DNA of 64,000 nt from Clostridiales bacterium. GTDB lineage: Bacteria; Bacillota; Clostridia; Oscillospirales; Oscillospiraceae. The notes under the pieces were generated by a model that was not told where the DNA came from, searched no databases, and worked only from the letters and a program-made list of their open reading frames with translations. Of the stretch, positions 51,096 to 60,495 are shown in pieces. The position numbers were made by a program, and so were the translations under genes. The stretch's first letter is position 1. Every line of letters begins with the position of its first letter. The stretch spans positions 1 through 64,000 of the forward strand of contig JALFJQ010000063.1 of the NCBI GenBank assembly GCA_022775085.1. Reading direction: 5' to 3'.

Positions 51096-51743
51096 ATGAA
51101 ATCTTACATTATTATTGGTTTGGGCCGGTTCGGCCAGACCCTCGCCCGGCAGCTGTGCGCCCTTGGCGCGGAGGTGCTGGCCCTGGATAAGCGCAGCGAT
51201 CTGGTGCAGCAGGTGGCGGAGGACGTGACCCACGCGGTGGTGGGCGACGGACAGGACAAGGAGGTCCTGCGGGCGCTGGGTGCCCGGAATTTCGACTGCG
51301 GAATCATCGCCATTGGCAGCAATTTGGCGGCTTCCGTGCTGACTGCCATGAACCTGAAGGAGCTGGGCGTGCCCTATATCATCTGCAAGGCCCACGACGA
51401 GACCCACCGGAAGGTGCTGGAAAAGCTGGGGGTGGATCGGGTCATCATCCCGGAGCAGGAGAATGCCCAGCGGCTGGCCCGGAGCCTGAATTCCCACAAC
51501 GTGCTGGAATATATCGAGCTGAGCGAAGACTATGGTATTCTGGAAATTCCCGCCCCGAAAGGCTGGATCGGCAAGACCATCAAGGAGCTGAACGTCCGGG
51601 CCAAGCTGGGCGTGAACATCATTGCCGTGGAAAACGACAAGGAAACCAATGTGTCGCCTTCCGCGGACTACCAGATCGTCCCCGGCGACGTAATGGTAGT
51701 GCTGGGCGACAACTATGCCCTTGAGGCGGTGCAGAAGCTGTGA
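51096..51743 (+). CDS. ktrA: KtrA-type potassium uptake regulatory subunit (RCK)
   Basis: Cytosolic ring subunit, 215 residues: an RCK_N nucleotide-binding domain (YIIIGLGRFGQTLARQL, VVGDGQDKEVLRALG) and an RCK_C domain (GWIGKTIKELNVRAKLGVNI, IVPGDVMVVLG). Binds ATP/ADP, and in some species c-di-AMP, to gate KtrB. ATG 51096 has AGGAGAATG-type site before it. Its stop overlaps the next ATG (TGATG). Confidence 0.94.
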   Translation: MKSYIIIGLGRFGQTLARQLCALGAEVLALDKRSDLVQQVAEDVTHAVVGDGQDKEVLRALGARNFDCGIIAIGSNLAASVLTAMNLKELGVPYIICKAHDETHRKVLEKLGVDRVIIPEQENAQRLARSLNSHNVLEYIELSEDYGILEIPAPKGWIGKTIKELNVRAKLGVNIIAVENDKETNVSPSADYQIVPGDVMVVLGDNYALEAVQKL

Positions 51744-52495
51744 TGGAGCAGGTAATTACCTCCCGGAAAAACCCCTTCTTACAGCAGGTGCGAAAGCTGC
51801 TGACCTCCCGAAAAGCAAGAGAGGAAGCAGGCCTGTTTGCGGCCGACGGCACCAAGCTGTTACAGGAAGCGGTGCGTTATTATCCGGGACTGGATACGGT
51901 GATCCTCTCTGAGGGTGTCCAGGCGGAGGTGCCGGAGAGCGTCCGTGTCATTCGGGTGCCGGAGGACGTGATGGCTTCCGTTTCCCCCATGGAGACCCCT
52001 CAGGGGGCACTGTTTCTGTGCCGCCTGCCGGAGAAAAGAGAATTTACTCCCCAGCCCGGAATGCTGCTGCTGGACGGCATTCAGGACCCGGGCAACCTGG
52101 GCACCATTGTGCGCACTGCCGACGCGCTGGACATTCCTGTGGCCCTGTTGGAGGGCTGCGCCGACCCATTCAGCCACAAGGTGGTTCGGGCCAGTATGGG
52201 GGCGGTATTCCGCGTCCAGCCGGTGCTGACCACATGGGAGCAGACACGCGAAAAATGCCGTCAGGCGGGGATCCCCATCGGTGTGACCGCCTTAAGCCCC
52301 CGAGCCAAAGATCTGCGGCAGACGAAACTTGGAAAAATGGCGGTGGTCATCGGCAGTGAGGGCAGGGGGGTCCGGCAGGAAATCCTTGACAGCGCCGACG
52401 CGGAGCTCATCATTCCCATGAATCCCCACTGCGAATCCCTGAACGCCGCCGTGGCGGCAGCCATCGTCCTGTGGCAGATGAAGCAGGAGATTTGA
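51743..52495 (+). CDS. TrmH/SpoU family RNA 2'-O-methyltransferase
   Basis: A 250-residue SpoU methyltransferase. N-terminal substrate-binding domain (ITSRKNPFLQQVRKLLTSRK, AREEAGLFAADG), then the knotted SAM domain with LLLDGIQDPGNLGTIVRTAD, VVIGSEGRGV and IPMNPHCESLNAAVAAAIVL. Probably modifies 23S rRNA; exact site unknown. Co-transcribed with ktrA and dprA. Confidence 0.93.
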   Translation: MEQVITSRKNPFLQQVRKLLTSRKAREEAGLFAADGTKLLQEAVRYYPGLDTVILSEGVQAEVPESVRVIRVPEDVMASVSPMETPQGALFLCRLPEKREFTPQPGMLLLDGIQDPGNLGTIVRTADALDIPVALLEGCADPFSHKVVRASMGAVFRVQPVLTTWEQTREKCRQAGIPIGVTALSPRAKDLRQTKLGKMAVVIGSEGRGVRQEILDSADAELIIPMNPHCESLNAAVAAAIVLWQMKQEI

Positions 52496-52517
52496 GGAAA
52501 AAGCAAGGTGAACGAAA

Positions 52518-53780
52518 ATGCTGGTGTATTGGATATGGCTTGCCCACCGCACGGGTGTGAGCGACCGGATGAAAGCGGCGCTGCTGGCATATTTTCGGGA
52601 TCCTGAGGCGGTTTATTTTGCGGATGAAGCCGCACTGGAGCAGATACCGGAGCTGACTGCGGAGGCAAGAGCGTCTCTTCGGGACAGAGATCTGGGCCCT
52701 TCGGAAAAAATCCTGGAGGTCTGCTATCAAAAGCATCTGGGCATTCTGACGTTTCAGGATGCCGCCTATCCTTCCCGGCTGAAAAACATTTCCGATCCTC
52801 CCATTGTGCTCTACTATAAGGGGCAGCTCCCGGCCTTCGACTCGATCCCGATGATTGGCGTGGTGGGAACCCGGAAGGCGTCGGCTTACGGCCTGACAGT
52901 GGCAAAGCGCATGGGCTACCAGATCGGAAAATGCGGCGGCGCGGTGGTTTCCGGTTTGGCCTACGGCATTGACGGCGTGGCCATGTCCGGCGCGCTGACA
53001 GCGGGGGCCATGACCGTCGGCGTACTGGGCTGCGGCCCGGATATTGTCTATCCGCTGTCCAACCGCTCTCTGTTCCGGGATGTGGAGCGGTACGGCTGCA
53101 TCCTCAGTGAGTTCGCACCGGGGCAGCCTGCGGCGAAATGGACCTTCCCCAAGCGCAACCGGATCATCAGCGGTCTGAGCTGCGGTGTGCTGGTGGTGGA
53201 GGCGCCGGAGAAGAGCGGCGCACTGATCACCGCCCGGCTTGCGCTGGAGCAGGGACGGGACGTGTTCGCGGTGCCCGGAAACATTGATATTCCCACCTGC
53301 GCCGGCACCAATGCTCTGCTGCGGGACGGCGCCATTATGGTGTCTTCCGGCTGGGACGTCATGAGCGAATATCAGGCGCTTTTTCCGGATAAGATTCATC
53401 GGGAGGATGGGGCGGCCCGGCAGCGTGCCTACCCGGACGAGGTGCGCAGAGCGCGTCAGGAGGCGGAAAACACCCCTGCGAACGTGGCGCAAAAACCTGT
53501 TCTTCCGGATACGCAGTCGAATCTTAAGAAAAACTTAGAGAAAAAATCCATTGACAAGGGGCCGGATGAGGCTTATAGTGACGTAAACATGGACCTTTCC
53601 AAACTGTCTGAGGAGGAACGCCGGATCGTGGCGGCTCTTCAGGGCGGACAGCGGCTGGTGGATGACGTGATCGCCGAGACCGGAATGACCACCGGAAAAC
53701 TCCTTGGCATTCTGACCATGCTGGAGCTGAAGGGCGTGATCCGCCGTCTGCCGGGAAAACAGGTCGCTTTAACGAAATGA
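52518..53780 (+). CDS. dprA: DNA processing protein DprA
   Basis: RecA loader for incoming single-stranded DNA, 420 residues. An N-terminal SAM-like domain, then the Rossmann domain with YPSRLKNISDPPIVLYYKG, IGVVGTRKASAYG, VVSGLAYGIDGVAM, LGCGPDIVYPLSNR and PGNIDIPTCAGTNALLRDGA, and a C-terminal winged helix (SEEERRIVAALQGGQRLVDD) after a charged linker. Common even where competence is not known. Confidence 0.95.
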   Translation: MLVYWIWLAHRTGVSDRMKAALLAYFRDPEAVYFADEAALEQIPELTAEARASLRDRDLGPSEKILEVCYQKHLGILTFQDAAYPSRLKNISDPPIVLYYKGQLPAFDSIPMIGVVGTRKASAYGLTVAKRMGYQIGKCGGAVVSGLAYGIDGVAMSGALTAGAMTVGVLGCGPDIVYPLSNRSLFRDVERYGCILSEFAPGQPAAKWTFPKRNRIISGLSCGVLVVEAPEKSGALITARLALEQGRDVFAVPGNIDIPTCAGTNALLRDGAIMVSSGWDVMSEYQALFPDKIHREDGAARQRAYPDEVRRARQEAENTPANVAQKPVLPDTQSNLKKNLEKKSIDKGPDEAYSDVNMDLSKLSEEERRIVAALQGGQRLVDDVIAETGMTTGKLLGILTMLELKGVIRRLPGKQVALTK

Positions 53781-53799
53781 AACGGAGAATTTTGAGAAC

Positions 53800-56067
53800 A
53801 TGGGTAAGACGAACAATCTTGTGATCGTGGAGTCCCCCTCCAAAGCAAAGACCATCGGGCAGTACCTTGGCCCCGGCTATACCGTCAAGGCGAGCATGGG
53901 CCATCTGCGGGACCTGCCCAAGAGCAAAATGGGCGTGGACATTGAGCATAATTTTGCCCCCCAGTATATTCCGGTGCGGGGCAAGGAAGCTCTCATCAAA
54001 GAGCTGAAAGCGGATGCCGCCAAGGCGGATACCGTTTACCTCGCAACCGACCCGGACCGTGAGGGTGAGGCCATTTCCTGGCACCTGAAAGAACTTCTGG
54101 GACTGTCCGATGACAAAGCCCAGCGGGTGACTTTCAATGAAATTACGAAAAAGGTAGTGAAGGATTCTATCCAGCATCCCAGGGACATCGATTACGACCT
54201 GGTGGATGCCCAGCAGGCCCGCCGGATTCTGGACAGAATCGTTGGCTACGAACTGTCGCCGCTTCTGTGGAAGAAGGTGCGCCGGGGCCTGTCCGCTGGC
54301 CGTGTCCAGTCCGTTGCTACCCGGCTGGTTGTTGACCGGGAGAATGAGATCCGGGCCTTTCAGCCGAAGGAATACTGGTCCCTGGATGTGACCCTTAACC
54401 GGGTGGGCAAGTCCGGCTCCTTTGTGGCTCACTACTACGGCAGCCCCAAGAAGCGGGAACTGGAAAATGAGGAACAGACCAACGCTGTCATCGCCGACAT
54501 CACCGGGAAGGAATTTACCGTCACCGACGTGAAGAAGGCGGAAAAGAAGCGTTCCTCCGCCCCTCCCTTCACCACCTCCACCTTGCAGCAGGAGGCCTCC
54601 CGGAAGCTGGGCTTTACCCCGAAAAAAACCATGATGGTGGCCCAGCAGCTCTATGAAGGCGTGGAAATTGCCGGCGAGGGCACCACGGGCCTCATCACCT
54701 ATATGCGTACCGACTCTCTGCGGCTTTCCGATGAAGCCATGGATGCCGCTGCCGACTTTATCCGCGCCCGCTATGGCAAGGATTACTACTATGGCAGTCA
54801 TCACGTATTCAAAACAAAGTCCGGCGCCCAGGATGCCCACGAAGCCATCCGCCCATCCCATGTGGAGCTGGAGCCGGAACGGGTACGCAGCAGCCTGACC
54901 ACCGACCAGTATAAGCTCTATAAGCTGATTTGGAGCCGTTTCCTTGCCACGCAGATGGCAAACGCCATTTTCGACACGGTTTCCATCGACACGGAGTGCG
55001 CCGGGCACGTGTTCCGGGCCAGTCACCAGAGTATGCGATTCCCCGGCTTTATCGCCGTGTACGAGGAAGGCCGGGACGATGACGGTGAAGCGGTGGGTTC
55101 CCCCCTGCCGGATTTAACAGCAGGGGACAAGGCGGTTTCCGTCAAACAGGAGAAGGCCCAGCACTTCACCCAGCCTCCCGCCCGGTATACGGAAGCGACT
55201 TTGGTCAAGGCCATGGAGGAAAAGGGTGTGGGCCGTCCTTCCACCTATGCCGCCACGGTTTCCACCATCCAGGATCGGGAATACGTCAACAAGCAGGACA
55301 AGCGCCTTGCGCCCACGCCCTTGGGCGAGATCGTCACGGGTCTCATGGTGGAGCGGTTCAATGACATCATCGACGTAGAGTTCACCGCCAATATGGAGTC
55401 TCGTCTGGACGCCGTGGAGGAGGGCAAGCAGCAGTGGCAGTCCCTTCTGGCGGAATTTTACGACGGCTTCAGCAAGGAGCTGAAGGACGCCGAGGAAGCG
55501 CTGGAGGGCGTGCGCCTGAAGGTGCCGGAGGAAGAGACTGACGAGGTCTGCGAGCTGTGCGGACGGAAAATGGTCATCAAAACCGGCCGGTTTGGCCGTT
55601 TCCTGGCCTGCCCCGGCTTCCCCGAGTGCCGGAACACCAAGCCCCTGGTGGAGCATATGCCCGGCCGGTGCCCCAAGTGCGGCAGCGGAATGCTCAAGCG
55701 CAAGTCCAAGAAGGGCTACGCCTACTACGCCTGCGAGAAGGGGGCGGAGTGCGGCTTCATGACCTGGGACGTACCCACCGCCGAGGACTGCCCGGAGTGC
55801 GGACAGACTCTGTTCAAGAAAGCGGGCAAGGGCCGCAACAAGCCCTTCTGCATCAACGAAAACTGCTCCAAGTTCCTGCCGGAGGATCAGCGGGGTTACT
55901 ATAAAAAGAAGACTGCGGAAAACGCGGAAACGGCGGAATCCACGGAAGAACCGGAGGAAAAACCGAAAAAGACAGCGGCGAAGAAGGCTGCGAAAACTGC
56001 CGCGAAGAAGACCTCGACTAAGAAAACCACCACGAAAAAGTCCACCACCAAGAAGAAGGAGGCCTGA
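53800..56067 (+). CDS. topA: DNA topoisomerase I
   Basis: Type IA topoisomerase relaxing negative supercoils, 755 residues. Toprim domain NLVIVESPSKAKTIGQYLG and ATDPDREGEAISWHL; active-site Tyr in GLITYMRTDSLRLS; RRGLSAGRVQSVATRLV. Three C-terminal zinc-finger repeats (CELCGRKM, CPKCGSGM, CPECGQTL) and a long Lys/Thr/Ala tail from about residue 705 that resembles histone H1-type DNA-binding tails. Follows dprA by 19 bases. Confidence 0.96.
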   Translation: MGKTNNLVIVESPSKAKTIGQYLGPGYTVKASMGHLRDLPKSKMGVDIEHNFAPQYIPVRGKEALIKELKADAAKADTVYLATDPDREGEAISWHLKELLGLSDDKAQRVTFNEITKKVVKDSIQHPRDIDYDLVDAQQARRILDRIVGYELSPLLWKKVRRGLSAGRVQSVATRLVVDRENEIRAFQPKEYWSLDVTLNRVGKSGSFVAHYYGSPKKRELENEEQTNAVIADITGKEFTVTDVKKAEKKRSSAPPFTTSTLQQEASRKLGFTPKKTMMVAQQLYEGVEIAGEGTTGLITYMRTDSLRLSDEAMDAAADFIRARYGKDYYYGSHHVFKTKSGAQDAHEAIRPSHVELEPERVRSSLTTDQYKLYKLIWSRFLATQMANAIFDTVSIDTECAGHVFRASHQSMRFPGFIAVYEEGRDDDGEAVGSPLPDLTAGDKAVSVKQEKAQHFTQPPARYTEATLVKAMEEKGVGRPSTYAATVSTIQDREYVNKQDKRLAPTPLGEIVTGLMVERFNDIIDVEFTANMESRLDAVEEGKQQWQSLLAEFYDGFSKELKDAEEALEGVRLKVPEEETDEVCELCGRKMVIKTGRFGRFLACPGFPECRNTKPLVEHMPGRCPKCGSGMLKRKSKKGYAYYACEKGAECGFMTWDVPTAEDCPECGQTLFKKAGKGRNKPFCINENCSKFLPEDQRGYYKKKTAENAETAESTEEPEEKPKKTAAKKAAKTAAKKTSTKKTTTKKSTTKKKEA

Positions 56068-56069
56068 AT

Positions 56070-57374
56070 ATGCAGGTGAAAGTCATCGGCGCGGGCCTTG
56101 CCGGGTGTGAGGCCGCGTGGCAGCTGGCGAACCGGGACATTGACGTTTTGCTCTATGAGATGAAGCCCAAAAAGATGACCCCCGCCCACCACAGCCCGGA
56201 TTTTGCCGAGCTGGTGTGCTCCAACTCCCTGCGGGGGGACCGGCTGGAAAACGCGGTGGGTCTGCTGAAAGAAGAACTGCGCCGACTGGACAGTTTGATC
56301 CTGTCCTGCGCGGAGGCTACCCGGGTGGAAGCGGGGGGCTGTCTGGCAGTTGACCGGGGCGGCTTTTCCCGAATGGTGACGGAAAAAATCCGTAATCACC
56401 CCAGAATCACGGTGATTGAGGAAGAAGTGACGGCCATTCCAGAAGGCCCCGTCATCATCGCCACCGGCCCGCTGACCTCTGACGCGCTCAGCAAGGCCAT
56501 CGGAGAATACTTTGGGCAGACCGGGTATCTGCACTTCTTCGATGCCGCCGCGCCCCTGGTGACGGCAGAGTCCATCGACATGAACCTTGCCTGGTGGCAG
56601 TCCCGATATGACCGGGGAACGCCGGATTATGTCAACTGCGCCATGAACAAGGAAGAATACGAGGCCTTCTGGAACGCCCTGACCACCGCCGAGGAAGCGG
56701 AGGTTCACGGCTTTGAGGATAAGAACGTATTTGAAGGCTGTATGCCCGTGGAGGTCATGGCCCGCCGGGGCTTTGATACTCTGCGCTATGGCCCCCTGAA
56801 GCCCGTTGGTCTGACAGACCCCCGGACAGGGAAGGAGCCTTACGCCGTGGTGCAGCTGCGGCAGGACAACGCTGCCGGCAGCGTCTTCAATCTGGTGGGT
56901 TTCCAGACCCATCTGAAATTCGGCGAGCAGAAACGGGTATTTTCCATGATTCCGGCGCTGAAAAACGCGGAATTTGTCCGCTACGGTGTCATGCACCAGA
57001 ATACCTTCCTGCAAAGCCCCAAGCTGCTGGACAAATACTACGCCGACCGCAGAAATCCCCTGGTTGCCTTTGCCGGGCAGATGACCGGCGTGGAAGGCTA
57101 CGTGGAGTCCACCGCCTCCGGCTACCTGGCGGCTGTCGCCATGGCGGCGAAGGTCCAGGGTAGACCCCTGCCGGAGTTCCCAAAAACCACCGCCATCGGT
57201 GCGCTGGGCCTGTACATCAGCGATGAAAGCGTAGAAAATTTCCAGCCAATGAATATCAATTTCAGCATTATCGCTCCTTTGGAGCAGCGAATTCGGAAAA
57301 AAGCAGAAAAGAACCTTGCCATTTCCCAGCGGGCGCTGACGGTCATCGACGCCCTGAAGGAAAGCGGCGTGTAA
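56070..57374 (+). CDS. trmFO: Methylenetetrahydrofolate-tRNA-(uracil-5)-methyltransferase TrmFO
   Basis: Folate- and FAD-dependent enzyme making m5U54 in tRNA, 434 residues. It begins VKVIGAGLAGCEAAWQLANR (dinucleotide fold), then HSPDFAELVCSNSLR, GYLHFFDAAAPLV, CMPVEVMARRGFDTLRYGPL and PMNINFSIIAPL. All standard for TrmFO. Two bases after topA. Confidence 0.97.
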   Translation: MQVKVIGAGLAGCEAAWQLANRDIDVLLYEMKPKKMTPAHHSPDFAELVCSNSLRGDRLENAVGLLKEELRRLDSLILSCAEATRVEAGGCLAVDRGGFSRMVTEKIRNHPRITVIEEEVTAIPEGPVIIATGPLTSDALSKAIGEYFGQTGYLHFFDAAAPLVTAESIDMNLAWWQSRYDRGTPDYVNCAMNKEEYEAFWNALTTAEEAEVHGFEDKNVFEGCMPVEVMARRGFDTLRYGPLKPVGLTDPRTGKEPYAVVQLRQDNAAGSVFNLVGFQTHLKFGEQKRVFSMIPALKNAEFVRYGVMHQNTFLQSPKLLDKYYADRRNPLVAFAGQMTGVEGYVESTASGYLAAVAMAAKVQGRPLPEFPKTTAIGALGLYISDESVENFQPMNINFSIIAPLEQRIRKKAEKNLAISQRALTVIDALKESGV

Positions 57375-57390
57375 AGAAAGAGGTGTACCT

Positions 57391-58422
57391 ATGAAGATCA
57401 TTCTGGATGCCATGGGCGGCGACAACGCCCCGGAGGCTCCTGTTCTGGGCGCAATTGACGCGGTGAAAACCTACGGTGCGGACATCATTCTGGTGGGCCG
57501 GGGGGAGGAGATTTTGGAGGTTCTGAAAAAGAACGGTCTGGAAACTCTGCCCGAGGGCATTGAGATCGCCCACGCCGACGACGTGGTGGATATGCACGAT
57601 GACCCCGGCACGGTGCTCCACAAGCGGAAAAATTCCTCCATGGTCATCGGCCTGAAAATGCTGGCCGACGGCAAGGGGGATGCTTTCGTGTCCGCCGGTT
57701 CCACCGGCGCCCTGCTCACCGGGGCTACCCTGCTTGTCAAGCGTGTCCGGGGCATCCGCCGGGCAGCCATGGCCCCTTCCATGCCCACCAAGGCGGGCCA
57801 CAGGGTGATTGTCTGCGACTGCGGCGCCAATGCCGAGTGCACCCCGGAATTCCTGCTGCAATTCGGTCTGGTGGCCTCCGCTTATAGTAAATATACACTG
57901 GGCGTGGAGAATCCCAAAGTAGGCCTTCTCAACATCGGAACCGAGGACTCTAAGGGCACCCAGCTGCAAAAGGATGCCTATGCCCTGCTGAAAGATGCCG
58001 GGGATAAGGGCCTGCTGAACTTCACCGGCAACGTGGAGGCCCGGGATGTGCCGCTGGGCGCGGTGGATGTGGTGGTCTGCGACGGCTTCAACGGCAATGT
58101 CCTCATCAAGTCCATCGAGGGCACCGCCATGTTCATGGGAAGTATGCTCAAGCGGATGTTCAAGAAAAATCTGGGCTCCAAGCTGGGCTATCTGCTTTGC
58201 AAGTCCGGCGTAAAGGATTTGATGAAGCTCCTTGACTACCGGGAGATCGGCGGCACCCAGTTCCTGGGCATCAAAAAGCCGGTGATCAAGGCCCACGGAT
58301 CTTCGGACGCCCTGGCCTTCCGCAACGCGGTAAAGCAGGCCATGGCTGCGGCGGAGGGAAACTTCACACCCCAGCTGGAAAAGACCCTCGCGGCCCTGAA
58401 GGGAAGTGAAGCCGATGCTTAA
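57391..58422 (+). CDS. plsX: Phosphate acyltransferase PlsX
   Basis: Converts acyl-ACP to acyl phosphate for phospholipid synthesis, 343 residues. Features: KIILDAMGGDNAPEAPVLGA, SSMVIGLKMLADGKGDAFVS, STGALLTGATLLVKRV, VGLLNIGTEDSKG and VVVCDGFNGNVLIKSIEG. No acpP or fab genes follow; it leads directly into rnc. Confidence 0.97.
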   Translation: MKIILDAMGGDNAPEAPVLGAIDAVKTYGADIILVGRGEEILEVLKKNGLETLPEGIEIAHADDVVDMHDDPGTVLHKRKNSSMVIGLKMLADGKGDAFVSAGSTGALLTGATLLVKRVRGIRRAAMAPSMPTKAGHRVIVCDCGANAECTPEFLLQFGLVASAYSKYTLGVENPKVGLLNIGTEDSKGTQLQKDAYALLKDAGDKGLLNFTGNVEARDVPLGAVDVVVCDGFNGNVLIKSIEGTAMFMGSMLKRMFKKNLGSKLGYLLCKSGVKDLMKLLDYREIGGTQFLGIKKPVIKAHGSSDALAFRNAVKQAMAAAEGNFTPQLEKTLAALKGSEADA

Positions 58423-59101
58423 GGACTTGGAAACGGTCATCGGCTACAAGTTTCATAACATCGCGCTCCTGCAAAATGCCCTGACCCACTCCTCCTACGC
58501 CAACGAGCGCTGGCACAACAGCCTGCTCAGCAACGAGCGGCTGGAGTTTTTGGGGGACAGCGTGCTGGGAATGCTGGTGGCGGAGTATCTGTACCGAAAT
58601 TTCCCCAACCGTCCTGAGGGAGAGCTGACCCGGATGCGGGCGGACATGGTCTGCGAGCAGACTCTGGCCGCGGCGGCGAACCGGATCGGTCTGGGCCGGC
58701 ATCTGCTTCTTGGCCACGGTGAGGAGCAGGGCGGCGGCAGAACCCGCAGCTCCATTCTGGCGGACGCCATGGAATCCGTCATTGCGGCCTCCTTCTTAGA
58801 CGGCGGACGGGAGGCGGCGCTTCAGATCGTGCGAACCTTCATTTTTGTGGAGGTGCCGGTGACGAAGCTCCACAACGCGGACTATAAGACCCAGCTGCAG
58901 GAAATGGTGCAGCAGAAGAAGAACCAGACTCTCAGCTATGAGCTGGTGGGCCAGTCCGGCCCCGATCACGACAAGAAATTTGACGTGGAGGTATCTCTTA
59001 ACGGCACCGTGGTTGGCTTCGGCAGCGGAAGCAGCAAGAAGCGGGCCGAGCAGGACGCGGCAAGGGCTGCCATCGAGAAGCTGTTCCCCGAACAGAAGTA
59101 A
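58415..59101 (+). CDS. rnc: Ribonuclease III
   Basis: Double-strand RNA endonuclease for rRNA processing, 228 residues. RNase III domain with signature NERLEFLGDSVLGMLVAEYL, ADAMESVIAASFLDGG with metal-binding acidic residues, then a double-stranded RNA-binding domain (DYKTQLQEMVQQKKNQTLSY, SSKKRAEQDAARAAIEKL). ATG 58415 overlaps the plsX end; an upstream in-frame GTG at 58406 is less likely. Confidence 0.96.
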   Translation: MLKDLETVIGYKFHNIALLQNALTHSSYANERWHNSLLSNERLEFLGDSVLGMLVAEYLYRNFPNRPEGELTRMRADMVCEQTLAAAANRIGLGRHLLLGHGEEQGGGRTRSSILADAMESVIAASFLDGGREAALQIVRTFIFVEVPVTKLHNADYKTQLQEMVQQKKNQTLSYELVGQSGPDHDKKFDVEVSLNGTVVGFGSGSSKKRAEQDAARAAIEKLFPEQK

Positions 59102-59106
59102 GAGCT

Positions 59107-59238
59107 GACAGTTGACAATTGACAGTCGACAGTTAAGGTGTTTGCGTGTGAGATCACGATGACACGAAACGTACCTCTGAGCGTACGGTGGAACAGATCC
59201 CGCATGATTATCCATTGTCAATTCTCAATTGTCAATTG
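59107..59238. repeat. TTGACAATTGACA inverted repeats
   Basis: CAGTTGACAATTGACAGTCG (from about 59108) and, inverted, CCATTGTCAATTCTCAATTG plus TCAATTGC (59212-59238) flank about 75 bases without a gene. Likely a small repetitive element. Confidence 0.5.
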
Positions 59239-59257
59239 CGGTAGAGAGGAGAAAACT

Positions 59258-60352
59258 ATGGAGCTGTATGACAAGCTGCTGGAAGTTTCCAGAGCTTTTC
59301 GCATTGAATATGACTATCTGGGTTACGAAACCATCCAGATGGGCAATGTTAACCGTACCTACAAAGTGAATTTCCGCCTGCCGGACGGAAAACCAAAGTC
59401 TTTTCTGGTGCAGAACGTCAATACATATGCCTTCCGCAATCCCGTTGGCCTGATGGACAACATCGATAAGGTCACGGAGCACATCCGGGCGAAAAAGCCG
59501 GGACAGCTGGCCCTGCACTTCCATCACACCGCCGACCGGAAAACCTATCTCATTGACGGCGAGAATTTCTGGCGGATGACGAACTACGTTCCCTCTGTCA
59601 CCTTCAATACCGTGACAGACAATGAGATCGTCCGCAATGCGGGCAAGGCCTTCGGCGAATTCCAGATGGATCTGGCGGATTTTGACATTTCCGAGCTGAC
59701 GGAGACCATCCCGGGCTTCCACAACACCCGCAAGCGCTATGCCGATTTCCTACGCTCCGTTCAGGAGGACAAAGCCGGCCGTGCTGCCCAGGTGCGGGAG
59801 GAGATCGACTATCTGATTTCTGTACAGGATCAGGCCTGCTGCCTGACGGATCTGTACAATGCCGGAAAAATGCCCTTGCGGGTGACCCATAACGATACCA
59901 AGATCAATAACGTTCTGTTCTCTCCGGAAGAGCACGAAGCCATGATCGTTATCGATCTGGATACGGTCATGCCGGGGCTCATTGGACATGATTTCGGAGA
60001 TGCCATCCGCTTCGCTGCCAACTTTGTGGAAGAGGACTGCCGGTCGCCGGAAAAAGCCGGTGTGAATCTGGAGGTATTCCGTGCCTTTGCCGAGGGCTTT
60101 CTGTCCATGACCGCGAAAACCATGACGGACACCGAGGTTCAGACACTGGCCATGAGCTGCTTTGTCCTGACAGCGGAGCTGGCCACACGGTTCCTGGCGG
60201 ATTATCTGGACGGCGACCTGTACTTTAACATCAAGTGCCCAGACCATAACCTGATTCGTACCCGCTGCCAGATCGCTCTGGCAAAGGATATGCAGAAGCA
60301 TATGCCGGAGATGGAGCAGATCGTCCGCGACTGTGTCAATCAATGGAGATGA
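59258..60352 (+). CDS. NahK-like phosphotransferase (aminoglycoside phosphotransferase fold)
   Basis: A 364-residue kinase of the APH/choline kinase fold. Catalytic loop LRVTHNDTKINNVLF and metal site MIVIDLDTVMPGLIGHDFGD resemble N-acetylhexosamine 1-kinase (NahK), which phosphorylates GlcNAc/GalNAc at C1. Specificity cannot be confirmed. It lies just before an exopolysaccharide cluster but is closed by its own terminator. ATG 59258 has AGAGAGGAG before it. Confidence 0.82.
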   Translation: MELYDKLLEVSRAFRIEYDYLGYETIQMGNVNRTYKVNFRLPDGKPKSFLVQNVNTYAFRNPVGLMDNIDKVTEHIRAKKPGQLALHFHHTADRKTYLIDGENFWRMTNYVPSVTFNTVTDNEIVRNAGKAFGEFQMDLADFDISELTETIPGFHNTRKRYADFLRSVQEDKAGRAAQVREEIDYLISVQDQACCLTDLYNAGKMPLRVTHNDTKINNVLFSPEEHEAMIVIDLDTVMPGLIGHDFGDAIRFAANFVEEDCRSPEKAGVNLEVFRAFAEGFLSMTAKTMTDTEVQTLAMSCFVLTAELATRFLADYLDGDLYFNIKCPDHNLIRTRCQIALAKDMQKHMPEMEQIVRDCVNQWR

Positions 60353-60357
60353 TCCAG

Positions 60358-60385
60358 GAGACGCCCGGAAGGGCGTCTCTTTTTT
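60358..60385 (+). terminator. Terminator after the NahK-like gene
   Basis: Perfect nine-base arms GAGACGCCC (60358-60366) and GGGCGTCTC (60371-60379), GGAA loop, six T (60380-60385). Confidence 0.95.
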
Positions 60386-60401
60386 ATGCGGAAACTATTG
60401 C

Positions 60402-60430
60402 TTGCTGTATTCGACACAATGTGTTATAAT
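60402..60430 (+). promoter_or_regulatory. Promoter of the exopolysaccharide cluster
   Basis: TTGCTG (60402-60407), 17 bases, TATAAT (60425-60430), 66 bases before ATG 60496. Confidence 0.82.
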
Positions 60431-60495
60431 CAGGAAAGCTATGCAGACAATAGGTAAGACGGGCTTTGATCCGGGGAGATAAAGGGAGAATCAGA